Assembly (NCBI GenBank): GCA_947174335.1
Contig: CAMWIM010000006.1
Coordinates: 1-62,446, forward strand
From: an uncultured Porphyromonadaceae bacterium
GTDB lineage: Bacteria; Bacteroidota; Bacteroidia; Bacteroidales; Muribaculaceae
Direction: 5' to 3'
DNA: 62,446 nt
Shown here: piece by piece, positions 8,929 to 17,345 of the stretch
Position numbering within the stretch: position 1 is the first letter of the stretch
How the letters are laid out: every line of letters starts with the position of its first letter
Notes under the pieces: model-generated
The model's input: only the letters and a program-made list of their open reading frames with translations
Told to the model about the DNA's origin: nothing
Databases searched by the model: none
Position numbers and translations under genes: made by a program

Positions 8929-9963
8929 ATGAGTAATCACGATAAAAAAATATCATTGCTCGGCATGACGCTCGAACAGCTCAAAGAAGTTGCCCCAAGC
9001 GTCGGGCTGAAACCGTTTGCCGCAAAGCAAATGGCGCGATGGCTCTATGAAAAACGGGTTACATCAATCGACGAAATGACCGACTTGTCAAAAGTCGCAC
9101 GCGAGAAACTCGCCGAGAAATATGAGATCGGGCGTCAGGCACCTATACATTGTGCGACATCGGCTGACGGCACAAAGAAATATCTGTTTGAAGCGAGACC
9201 GGGCCGCCCGATTGAGGCTGTCTATATTCCTGATCGCGACCGCGCAACATTGTGCGTGTCCTCTCAAGCCGGATGCAAGATGAATTGCCAATTCTGCGCA
9301 ACCGGGCGCGGAGGATTTCAAGGAAGTCTGACCGCTGGAGAAATAATCAATCAGATATTATCAATACCCGAAAGCGAGACGCTGACCAACATCGTCTTTA
9401 TGGGGATGGGCGAGCCCGCCGACAATCTTGATGGGGTACTTCCGGCACTCGAAATCCTGACCGAAAAATGGGGTTTGGCATGGAGTCCCCGACGCATAAC
9501 AGTATCGTCGGTCGGTAAACTCGACGGAATGAGACAGATACTTGACATCACAAAAGTGCATATCGCTCTGTCGCTTCACACTCCCTTCCCCGGACGTCGC
9601 GCCGACATCATGCCTGTCGAAAAAGCCTATCCGCTCAACGACGTTCTTGACCTGCTGAAAAAATATGACTTCAGCCACCAACGCCGATTGTCATTTGAAT
9701 ATATAATGTGGAACGGTGTCAACGACGATTCGCGCCACGCACGAGCACTCGCCCGCATTCTTCACGGACTTGACTGCCGCGTGAACTTGATTCGTTATCA
9801 TGCTCTGACCCCCGACGACCCTCTGCAACCATCTGACAACGAGACTATGGTTCGTTTCCGTGACCTCTTGAACGACTCGGGAATAACGGCAACTATAAGA
9901 GCTTCGCGAGGCGAGGACATAGACGCGGCGTGCGGAATGCTCGCCGGGAAACAAAACAAATAA
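8929..9963 (+). CDS. rlmN: 23S rRNA (adenine2503-C2)/tRNA methyltransferase RlmN
   Basis: Radical-SAM enzyme that methylates C2 of A2503 in 23S rRNA, and A37 in some tRNAs; 344 residues. The 4Fe-4S motif is CKMNCQFC with Cys116, Cys120 and Cys123. The methyl-carrying cysteine is Cys335 near the C-terminus (DAACGMLAG), which distinguishes RlmN/Cfr from other radical-SAM proteins. The N-terminal helical domain is present, so the protein looks complete. It has its own candidate promoter just upstream. Confidence 0.95.
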   Translation: MSNHDKKISLLGMTLEQLKEVAPSVGLKPFAAKQMARWLYEKRVTSIDEMTDLSKVAREKLAEKYEIGRQAPIHCATSADGTKKYLFEARPGRPIEAVYIPDRDRATLCVSSQAGCKMNCQFCATGRGGFQGSLTAGEIINQILSIPESETLTNIVFMGMGEPADNLDGVLPALEILTEKWGLAWSPRRITVSSVGKLDGMRQILDITKVHIALSLHTPFPGRRADIMPVEKAYPLNDVLDLLKKYDFSHQRRLSFEYIMWNGVNDDSRHARALARILHGLDCRVNLIRYHALTPDDPLQPSDNETMVRFRDLLNDSGITATIRASRGEDIDAACGMLAGKQNK

Positions 9964-10006
9964 AAAGCGAAAGCGTTATATTAGAAGACTAAATTTAAGC
10001 AACAAT

Positions 10007-10402
10007 ATGAAAAAGAGACTACTTACAGCCATCTGTCTTTTTATTACAAGTATAGCCTCATTGTTGGCAGGCGAACCGACAATCAAATTTGAATCGGGGA
10101 AGCATGATTTCGGAAACATCAAAGAGGCAAACGGCTTGGTAACAGCGACTTTCACCTTTAAAAACATAGGCGACGGACCGCTTGTCATCACATCGGCAAA
10201 ATCGACTTGCGGATGTACCAACCCCAAGTACTCTCAAAAGCCTATTAAACCGGGCGAGACAAGTGAAATTTCGGTAACATACAATCCCGTAGGTCGTCCC
10301 GGCGAATTTTTCAAAGAAGTAACAGTCAAAACCAACGATAAAAATCACAAACGCCTTAAACTCATCATCAAAGGCAACGTCATACCCTCAACCTCTAAGT
10401 AA
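10007..10402 (+). CDS. DUF1573 domain protein, exported, single domain
   Basis: 131 residues with a signal peptide (cleavage likely after LLAGE, about residue 22) and a single Ig-like DUF1573 domain. The family hallmark is the segment LVITSAKSTCGCT, where Cys-Gly-Cys is conserved, followed by PIKPGETSEI and YNPVGRPG. DUF1573 proteins are abundant in Bacteroidota envelopes and have no established function. The stop codon is directly followed by the start of a second, longer DUF1573 gene, so the two are surely translated from one message. Confidence 0.85.
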   Translation: MKKRLLTAICLFITSIASLLAGEPTIKFESGKHDFGNIKEANGLVTATFTFKNIGDGPLVITSAKSTCGCTNPKYSQKPIKPGETSEISVTYNPVGRPGEFFKEVTVKTNDKNHKRLKLIIKGNVIPSTSK

Positions 10403-11482
10403 ATGAAACGATTTTCATTATCATTTATTCTCTGTCTATCAGTATTTTCAATATTTGCAGGTCCTCACATCAAATGGGACAAAACCGTCCACGACTTTGG
10501 AGCGTTTGACGAGAACAACGGTCGTGTAACGTGTCGAATGACATTTGTAAACGATGGTAACAAACCGCTCGTAATTACTGCCGCACGCGCAACCTGCGGT
10601 TGTACGACCCCGTTCTATACCAAAGATCAGATTTTACCGGGTCAGTCGGGATATGTTACAATATCTTTCAACCCGATAGGCCGTCCCGGACGCTTTGAAA
10701 AAAATATAACAGTCGAGACCAACGGCAACCCTTCAAAGTCGACATTGACAGTCAAGGGCGTAGTCATCGGTTCGTCAAACACAATGCGATCGAAATTCCC
10801 CGTGGCAGCAGGTCCGTTGAGACTAAGAACTACCGTTATTCCATTTGGCGAAGTTGAAAAAGGGCGCACCGCAACCGCCTATTTTGATGTTTACAACTCA
10901 TCGCGCGAAACAGTTTCCGTGGGATGGGAAAATCTGCCGAACTATATTTCGGTCAGCGGGAACCGAGTTGTCGCGCCCGGCGAATATGCTTCATTTGCAT
11001 TTACATTTGCATCTGATTTCACCTCGCTCTATGGCATTGTTGACGGAAACATAACACTGATTCCCGATATGCTGTCTCCCGGCAACCGCACCAACATCTC
11101 AACTGTCGCCGTCGTCACAGAGAACTTTGACAAAATGACTGTTGCCCAGCGCCAGAAAGCACCCGTAATCGGCATCATCCCCGAAAACATTGATTTGAAA
11201 ACTGTAAATCATTATTCTGCACCGATACTCGAATCGGTAACAGTCAAAAACTTCGGTATAAATCCGCTCAAAATCAGACGTGTATATACATCTGACCCCG
11301 GTATTACCGTTAAAATCAATAAGACCGAAATCAAAAAAGGCAAGACCGCCCAAATCGAGGTAGCAATCAACCCGATGGCATATTCAGGTAAGACATCAAT
11401 CAATGCCAAGATCATCGTCATCTCCAACGACCCCGAAAATCCGACTGCGTCATTCAGAATTTTGGCAGAACTCCGAAACTAA
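10403..11482 (+). CDS. DUF1573 domain protein, exported, multi-domain
   Basis: 359 residues with a signal peptide (about 1-19) and an N-terminal DUF1573 domain closely resembling the preceding protein (LVITAARATCGCT, then FNPIGRPG). Further beta-rich Ig-like repeats fill residues 130-359, ending in a segment typical of abnormal-spindle-like or choice-of-anchor repeats (INPMAYSGKT, then NDPENPTASFRI). It begins immediately after the stop of the single-domain paralogue, so tandem duplication followed by extension is likely. Exported location is predicted; function is unknown. Confidence 0.8.
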   Translation: MKRFSLSFILCLSVFSIFAGPHIKWDKTVHDFGAFDENNGRVTCRMTFVNDGNKPLVITAARATCGCTTPFYTKDQILPGQSGYVTISFNPIGRPGRFEKNITVETNGNPSKSTLTVKGVVIGSSNTMRSKFPVAAGPLRLRTTVIPFGEVEKGRTATAYFDVYNSSRETVSVGWENLPNYISVSGNRVVAPGEYASFAFTFASDFTSLYGIVDGNITLIPDMLSPGNRTNISTVAVVTENFDKMTVAQRQKAPVIGIIPENIDLKTVNHYSAPILESVTVKNFGINPLKIRRVYTSDPGITVKINKTEIKKGKTAQIEVAINPMAYSGKTSINAKIIVISNDPENPTASFRILAELRN

Positions 11483-11520
11483 ATATCTTAAACCAACACC
11501 TCATAAAAACTCATCCAATC

Positions 11521-12612
11521 ATGGAGCATCCCGAAAACGACTCTCAATACATCGGTTTGACCGTTAATTCAGGCGTTGTTCAACCACCGTCGGTCAACCC
11601 CTATCTGAAAAAGTTCAAACGTAAACCGCTCCCCTCACCGGGCGAGATGGTCGAACTCATTCTTAAAGGCGACATGACAACATTAAGCCGCGCTGTCACT
11701 TTGGTTGAGAGCATCAACCCCGATCATCAAGCTATTGCTCAAGAAGTTATCGAAAAATGTCTTCCATATTCAGGCAACTCACGCCGAATCGGCATCACGG
11801 GTGTTCCGGGTGCGGGAAAATCAACATCGATCGATGTTTTCGGCTTGCACGTCCTCAAAAAAGGGGGTAAACTTGCCGTGCTCGCAATCGACCCGTCGAG
11901 CGAGCGAACAAAAGGTAGTATTCTCGGCGACAAAACCCGCATGGAAAAACTATCTGTTCACCCTGACGCATTCATCCGCCCTTCACCATCAGCAGGTTCG
12001 CTCGGAGGTGTAGCCCGCAAAACACGTGAGACAATCGTTCTTTGCGAGGCAGCCGGGTTTGACAATATCTTTGTCGAGACAGTCGGAGTCGGACAATCAG
12101 AAACCGCCGTCCACTCAATGGTTGACTTTTTTCTTCTCATTCAGCTTGCCGGAACAGGCGACGAATTGCAGGGAATCAAACGCGGAATCATGGAAATGGC
12201 TGACGGTATTGTAATCAACAAAGCCGACGGCGACAATATTGACCGGGCACGTCTGGCGCAGGCTCAGTTCAGGAGCGCACTCCATCTATTCCCGCCGACA
12301 ACATCGGGATGGATGCCCGAAGTTCTCACCTATTCAGGATATTATGAGCTTGGTATCGAAGATGTCTGGGCAATGATTGACCGCTACTTTGACTTTGTGA
12401 CCTCTAACGGATATTTTGAACACAAGCGTCGTCAACAGGCACGTTACTGGATGTTTGAATCAATTGACACACAACTCCGCTCAAACTTCTATAACAATCC
12501 CGAAGTCAAGGCGTTGCTCGAACGTCTTGAAACCGATGTGCTTGAAAACCGACTCAGTTCATTTATCGCAGCCAAAAATGCATTAGATTTCTACTACGAT
12601 GAAAAGAAATAA
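11521..12612 (+). CDS. meaB: MeaB/ArgK-type G3E GTPase (methylmalonyl-CoA mutase chaperone)
   Basis: Cytoplasmic GTPase of 363 residues that loads and protects adenosylcobalamin in methylmalonyl-CoA mutase. The P-loop GVPGAGKS is at 94-101, followed by the characteristic DPSSERTKGSILGDKTRM, the switch region ETVGVGQSE and the base-recognition NKADGDN. Bacteroidota use the mutase in the succinate-propionate route, but mutA/mutB are not in this window. The last 14 bases overlap the next gene, and a sirtuin follows, suggesting an operon meaB-lipoprotein-sirtuin. Confidence 0.9.
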   Translation: MEHPENDSQYIGLTVNSGVVQPPSVNPYLKKFKRKPLPSPGEMVELILKGDMTTLSRAVTLVESINPDHQAIAQEVIEKCLPYSGNSRRIGITGVPGAGKSTSIDVFGLHVLKKGGKLAVLAIDPSSERTKGSILGDKTRMEKLSVHPDAFIRPSPSAGSLGGVARKTRETIVLCEAAGFDNIFVETVGVGQSETAVHSMVDFFLLIQLAGTGDELQGIKRGIMEMADGIVINKADGDNIDRARLAQAQFRSALHLFPPTTSGWMPEVLTYSGYYELGIEDVWAMIDRYFDFVTSNGYFEHKRRQQARYWMFESIDTQLRSNFYNNPEVKALLERLETDVLENRLSSFIAAKNALDFYYDEKK

Positions 12613-13018
12613 CATTTTAAGACGGCTACCGGTCTTCGCTGTACTGATTGTGGCAATCATATCGTTAACCTCGTGTCTTTCAAAAGAAAAGAACCAACTC
12701 AAACAGAGCGTCGAACAATATGCCTCGACACTCCCCCAAAACGTTGCTCCGGGAGTGACAATATTGTCTGTCTCTTATGACACTGACGACAATAAAGTCA
12801 TCTTGAAATGTGATATCGAAAATGAATCAGTTGCCGAGGCCACAAAGGTCAACAGCACAATGCTCAAAGCCGCCTTTGTCCCCTATCTTAAACACGCAAA
12901 AGCCGGTAATCAATTCATTATCAATATGATTAATGCCGATGCGTCTCTCGACTGCCAGTTCTGGCACAACGACCAACAAGCCACATCGTTTGAAGTAAAA
13001 GCTGAGGAAATCAAATAA
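12599..13018 (+). CDS. Small predicted lipoprotein, family not recognised
   Basis: 139 residues. A basic N-terminus and hydrophobic stretch lead to a lipobox (LTSC, lipidated Cys26), so it should be an envelope lipoprotein. The mature part has about 113 residues with predicted mixed alpha/beta content and one further cysteine near the C-terminus (SLDCQFWHND). It overlaps meaB by 14 bases in another frame and ends two bases before the sirtuin start, so the three are translationally coupled. I do not recognise the family and assign no function. Confidence 0.75.
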   Translation: MKRNNILRRLPVFAVLIVAIISLTSCLSKEKNQLKQSVEQYASTLPQNVAPGVTILSVSYDTDDNKVILKCDIENESVAEATKVNSTMLKAAFVPYLKHAKAGNQFIINMINADASLDCQFWHNDQQATSFEVKAEEIK

Positions 13019-13020
13019 CT

Positions 13021-13707
13021 ATGGATACCAAGAAAAAGAAACTGGTGTTTCTGACCGGAGCGGGAATGAGCGCTGAAAGCGGAATAAGAACTTTCCGCGA
13101 CTCAAACGGACTGTGGGAAAACTATCCCGTTATGGATGTCGCCAGCGCTGACGGATTTGCCCGCAATCCCAAGTTGGTCCACCAATTCTATAACATGCGT
13201 CGTGCCGACCTTTTGAAAGCTGAGCCAAACGAAGGTCACCGATTGGTTGCTCAACTTGAAAAGGATTATGACGTTTATGTCATCACCCAAAATGTTGACA
13301 ATTTGCATGAACGTGCCGGCAGTAGTAAAATCATACATCTTCACGGCGAGCTGATGAAAGTAAGAGCACTCGATGATGAATCGAAGGTCTATGAACTCAA
13401 AGCCGGTGCAATCGAAACGACTCCCGAAACGATAATCGACGGACACCATGTTCGTCCCCACATCGTGTTTTTCCAAGAGGCTGTTCCGATGATCGAACCT
13501 GCAATTGAAATTGTTCAACAGGCTGATATAATTGTTGTTATCGGTACATCTTTGGTAGTTTACCCGGCTGCCTCACTACTCAATTTTGCATCGCCGACCG
13601 CTCAACTCTTTTATATCGATCCAAACCCTGCTATTGTTCCGTCACGTGTTACAGTCATCAAAAAGGGAGCGTCAGAGGGAATGAAAGAACTTATCGAGAG
13701 ACTTTAA
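13021..13707 (+). CDS. cobB: NAD-dependent protein deacylase, sirtuin without zinc cysteines
   Basis: Sir2-family enzyme of 228 residues that would remove acyl groups from lysines using NAD+. GAGMSAESGI (13-22), TQNVDNLHERAG (89-100) and the catalytic histidine His108 in HLHGE are all present. Tyr57 and Arg60 (QFYNMRR) match the Tyr/Arg pair that marks class III sirtuins able to remove succinyl and malonyl groups. The four zinc cysteines expected between about 115 and 145 are absent, and the whole protein contains no cysteine. The usual WFGE is FFQE here. It closes the meaB unit and is followed by a strong terminator. Confidence 0.9.
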   Translation: MDTKKKKLVFLTGAGMSAESGIRTFRDSNGLWENYPVMDVASADGFARNPKLVHQFYNMRRADLLKAEPNEGHRLVAQLEKDYDVYVITQNVDNLHERAGSSKIIHLHGELMKVRALDDESKVYELKAGAIETTPETIIDGHHVRPHIVFFQEAVPMIEPAIEIVQQADIIVVIGTSLVVYPAASLLNFASPTAQLFYIDPNPAIVPSRVTVIKKGASEGMKELIERL

Positions 13708-13730
13708 ATTTACATTTGTAAACCACATAA

Positions 13731-13765
13731 AAACGGAGACCGAAATAATTTTTCGGTCTCCGTTT
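13731..13765. terminator. Strong intrinsic terminator after the sirtuin
   Basis: AAACGGAGACCGAAA (13731-13745) pairs perfectly with its complement ending at 13765 across a short AT loop. Flanking A and T runs make it effective in both directions. It separates the meaB-sirtuin unit from the division cluster. Confidence 0.85.
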
Positions 13766-13940
13766 CCTATTTTTACCAAACCTAACACGCAATTTAAAAC
13801 ACCTTTAATGTCCATCAGGACAAAACCAAAAAGCTAAATGTTGATAACTTTTTTCTAAAAAAGAATTTGGATATGTAAATTATTTGAGAAAAAATAGCTA
13901 ATTTTACATCGTAAAAATAACAGGTGGATTAATCAACCCG

Positions 13941-14852
13941 ATGGAAGAACAAGTATATCACATACCGGCGCTACTTCAGGAGTCTATTAACTCGCTGAAT
14001 ATCAAGCCTGACGGAATATACGTCGATGCCACTTTCGGTGGTGGAGGACACTCGCACGCCATCGTTGATCAACTCTCGACAGAGGGTCACCTGTATTCGT
14101 TTGACCAAGACCGCGATGCAATCGACCGCGCTTTCACCGACCCGCGAATGACTGTTGTCTATTCAAACTTCAGATTTTTACCGAACTTCATGCGCTTCTA
14201 CGGGCATTCCGACGATGTTGACGGAATCCTCGCCGATCTCGGAGTCTCATTCCATCATTTCGATGATGCCGACCGCGGTTTTTCGTTCCGATTTGAAGGT
14301 CCGCTCGACATGAGAATGAACCGCAACGCTTCGCTAACCGCCGCCAAACTGATTAACGAGAGGGACGAAGAACGACTTGCCGAGATATTTTATCTTTATG
14401 GCGAACTCAAGACCTCCCGAAAAATCGCACGGGAAATAATCAAAGCACGCTCTCAGAAACCTATCGAGACAATCAGCCAACTCGTCGATATCGTAACTCC
14501 TTTGCTCGACAAGCGACAAACAAAAAAAGAGCTGGCTTGCGTTTTCCAGGCACTGAGAATTGTGGTTAACGATGAAATCGATGTTTTAAGACGATTCCTG
14601 TTGGCAACCGCTAAAGTTTTGAAACCGGGAGGACGACTTGCAATCATAACCTACCACTCTCTCGAAGATCGTTTGGTCAAGAACTTCATGAAAACGGGCA
14701 ACCTTGAGGGGAAAGCCGAAAAAGATTTTTATGGACGCAACCTCTCACCCTTCAAACCGCTCGGAGGCAAGCCGATTGTTCCGACCGACGAAGAAATTGA
14801 ACGAAATCCACGCTCACGAAGCGCGAAACTCAGAGTAGCTGAAAAAATTTAA
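13941..14852 (+). CDS. rsmH: 16S rRNA (cytosine1402-N4)-methyltransferase RsmH (MraW)
   Basis: SAM-dependent methyltransferase of 303 residues acting on C1402 of 16S rRNA. The SAM loop DATFGGGGHSHAI is near residues 29-41, with YHSLEDRLVK and the C-terminal NPRSRSAKLR signature of the family. It is the first gene of the division and cell-wall cluster; mraZ, which usually precedes it, is absent. The 175 bases upstream hold the terminator of the previous unit and an AT-rich stretch. TAATTTTA at 13899-13906 is the nearest thing to a -7 box, one base off consensus, so the cluster promoter is uncertain. Confidence 0.95.
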   Translation: MEEQVYHIPALLQESINSLNIKPDGIYVDATFGGGGHSHAIVDQLSTEGHLYSFDQDRDAIDRAFTDPRMTVVYSNFRFLPNFMRFYGHSDDVDGILADLGVSFHHFDDADRGFSFRFEGPLDMRMNRNASLTAAKLINERDEERLAEIFYLYGELKTSRKIAREIIKARSQKPIETISQLVDIVTPLLDKRQTKKELACVFQALRIVVNDEIDVLRRFLLATAKVLKPGGRLAIITYHSLEDRLVKNFMKTGNLEGKAEKDFYGRNLSPFKPLGGKPIVPTDEEIERNPRSRSAKLRVAEKI

Positions 14853-14900
14853 AATTCCCCAAAAAACAAACCAATCATTCCCAATAAACAATCAACACCA

Positions 14901-15245
14901 ATGGCAAAGACTGTAAAAAAAAGAGACAACGGTCCATTTTCATGGTTTTTCAAAGCCATACACGGACGCCTATTGTCGTCTGACGTCTTTGTCCATAACT
15001 GGGGGAAAATCCTTTGCGTGATGATTATGTTGCTCGTATTCATTACCAACCGATACAATTGTCAAACACGAATGGAGACAATCCAATCGCTCACACGCCA
15101 ACTCGAAGTTGTCAAAACCGAGCGAATCCGCGAGCGCAGCCGCTACATGAGCCGCACCCGCGAAACAGGTATGCAGGAACTTGTAGACTCTATGCACCTT
15201 AATCTACACATTCAAGAACGTCCACCTTATCAAATCAAGTACTAA
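14901..15245 (+). CDS. ftsL: FtsL-like division protein
   Basis: 114 residues. A basic cytoplasmic N-terminus is followed by one membrane segment (about 35-52, ILCVMIMLLVFITN) and a charged helical stretch suited to a coiled coil (about 58-95). Topology and position between rsmH and ftsI are those of FtsL, which with a DivIC/FtsB-like partner and FtsQ activates septal synthesis. FtsL sequences diverge strongly, so the call rests on size, topology and context. Confidence 0.8.
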   Translation: MAKTVKKRDNGPFSWFFKAIHGRLLSSDVFVHNWGKILCVMIMLLVFITNRYNCQTRMETIQSLTRQLEVVKTERIRERSRYMSRTRETGMQELVDSMHLNLHIQERPPYQIKY

Positions 15246-15248
15246 GAC

Positions 15249-17339
15249 ATGGCGAAAAAGAAATCAAAAAAGAAATTTATCCTTGCACGCTATATGCTTA
15301 TTTCGGGTTGCGTGTTCTTATTAGCAGGGCTTGTTGTACGCAATCTTTTCAATACAACCATCGTCAATGCCGACAAATGGAATGCACGCGCCGAAAAAGA
15401 ACTTTCCCAATCAAACATAATCTACCCCGAACGTGGCGACATCCTCGCCTCAGACGGCAGTGTGCTCGCTACAAATTTACGATTCTATACCGTCCGTCTC
15501 GACTTCAGGTCAGAGCGTTTCAAACTACAGGAATATCTTGATTCAATCCCGATGATGGCTGACTCACTGGTAAAATTCTTTCCCGGTCGTGCAAGCCGCA
15601 AACAATGGATTGACTCGCTTTCAAAACCCGCCAAGAAACCGGCTGACAAACGTCCGCGCGGCTATCGCGTAATCGACAATCTGTCATACACCGACCTCCA
15701 GAAAATCAGAACAATTCCTTTCTTCCGCATCAGAAACTCAAATAAAAACGGCTTCGTAGTCGACTCAAAGGTAAAACGCGAACACCCCTATGGCGATATG
15801 GCTCGCCGTTCAATAGGCGGTGTCGGACAAACCAGCAAGAGCAGCGAGGTTCACGGCATTTCAGGACTTGAATGTGCGCTCGATTCGCTCCTATACGGCA
15901 AACCCGGCGTATCAAAGAAAATAAACCTCACGCGCCGCATCGATGACTGGATTGACACAGCCGCCGTGCCGGGATATAACATCGTGACAACCATCGACAT
16001 CAATATGCAGGACATCGTCGAGAACGAGCTAAACCGAGTTCTTGAAGAATGTGACGCCGACTGGGGCGTGGCAGTATTGATGGAGGTAGCCACCGGCGAC
16101 ATCAAAGCTATTTCAAACCTTGAAAAGAGCAAAAAGACCGGTCGATATATCGAAGGTATGAACCGCGCGGTACTCGGATTTGAGCCGGGATCGGTAATCA
16201 AACCGATTTCAATGCTCCTTGCCCTTGAAAACGGACTTGTCAGCAACGTCAACGAAGTTTTCCAAATAGGCAACAGCTACGCCTACGCAAACGGCAAACC
16301 AATTACCGATTCTCACTATAACTCGGCATTGACCGTTGAAGGCATCATCGAGCAATCAAGCAACATCGGCATGACTAAAGTCATCACCCGTAACAACTCG
16401 ATTTTCCACTCTCACCCGTCAAAATTCTATGACGAGCTCGATCGTATCGGATTTTTCGAGCCGATGCACACCGGTATTGCCGGCGAACGTCGTCCGGTTG
16501 TAGAGAAAAAACCGAGCCGCCTTTCATTGTCTCGTATGTGTTATGGCTATGCAACAATGATTCCGCCGCTCTACACTTTGGCAATCTACAACGCCATCGC
16601 AAATAACGGTCGATTTGTACGTCCCCGCCTCTATTCCCGACTGATTGGCGAAGAAGTTGATTCAGTTCTTCCCGTCACCTATGTCAGAGACCGCATCTGT
16701 TCTGAAGAAAACGCGCTCAAACTTCAGCGTATGCTCGGACTTGTTGTCGAAGGCTCTCACGGAACAGCGCGCCGACTGAAAAACGACATGGTTTCGATTG
16801 GCGGTAAAACCGGAACATGCTATATGGTTGACCCTGAGACAAGGAAATATAACACCGCTCACAAACGCTTGGCATTCTGCGGATTTTTCCCTCTTGAAGA
16901 CCCTAAATATTCTTGCATTGTGCTGACCTGCCGACCACGACGAAATCTTATGGGTGCAGCCTCAACCAGCGGTGAAGTTGTCAAGAACATCGCTATGAAG
17001 ATGTATTCCCGCGGAATGCTCGGCAACTCAAGCGACTACCACACCGACCAACCTCCGCAAGGCAAAACCCCACATGTCTATCGCACATCTAAGCCCGATA
17101 CATACAGTCTCATCAGCTCAATTTCAGGAGTCAAAGGAGACCCGTCAACTCCATTGGTCACCTATTCAAAAGGATTCGTACCCGATGTTTCGGGACTCGG
17201 GCTAAGAGAAGCCGTTTCGATAATCGAATCAGCCGGCTTCAACGTCAGCTTCTCGGGTCGCGGATATGTAAACTCTCAATCACCTGCCCCCGGAACCCTC
17301 AGCAAACCGGGAAGCACCGTAACTATAAAACTGATTTAA
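15249..17339 (+). CDS. ftsI: Septal peptidoglycan transpeptidase FtsI (PBP3) with C-terminal PASTA domain
   Basis: Class B penicillin-binding protein of 696 residues that crosslinks septal peptidoglycan with FtsW. One membrane anchor (about 13-33) is followed by the PBP dimerisation domain and the transpeptidase domain. Active-site motifs are Ser315-x-x-Lys318 (GSVIKP), Ser370-Ser-Asn372 and Lys520-Thr-Gly522. A PASTA repeat occupies about the last 60 residues (FVPDVSGLGLREAVSIIE to the end), a feature of Bacteroidota and Gram-positive homologues that E. coli FtsI lacks. It starts three bases after ftsL. Confidence 0.95.
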   Translation: MAKKKSKKKFILARYMLISGCVFLLAGLVVRNLFNTTIVNADKWNARAEKELSQSNIIYPERGDILASDGSVLATNLRFYTVRLDFRSERFKLQEYLDSIPMMADSLVKFFPGRASRKQWIDSLSKPAKKPADKRPRGYRVIDNLSYTDLQKIRTIPFFRIRNSNKNGFVVDSKVKREHPYGDMARRSIGGVGQTSKSSEVHGISGLECALDSLLYGKPGVSKKINLTRRIDDWIDTAAVPGYNIVTTIDINMQDIVENELNRVLEECDADWGVAVLMEVATGDIKAISNLEKSKKTGRYIEGMNRAVLGFEPGSVIKPISMLLALENGLVSNVNEVFQIGNSYAYANGKPITDSHYNSALTVEGIIEQSSNIGMTKVITRNNSIFHSHPSKFYDELDRIGFFEPMHTGIAGERRPVVEKKPSRLSLSRMCYGYATMIPPLYTLAIYNAIANNGRFVRPRLYSRLIGEEVDSVLPVTYVRDRICSEENALKLQRMLGLVVEGSHGTARRLKNDMVSIGGKTGTCYMVDPETRKYNTAHKRLAFCGFFPLEDPKYSCIVLTCRPRRNLMGAASTSGEVVKNIAMKMYSRGMLGNSSDYHTDQPPQGKTPHVYRTSKPDTYSLISSISGVKGDPSTPLVTYSKGFVPDVSGLGLREAVSIIESAGFNVSFSGRGYVNSQSPAPGTLSKPGSTVTIKLI

Positions 17340-17345
17340 CAAAAT

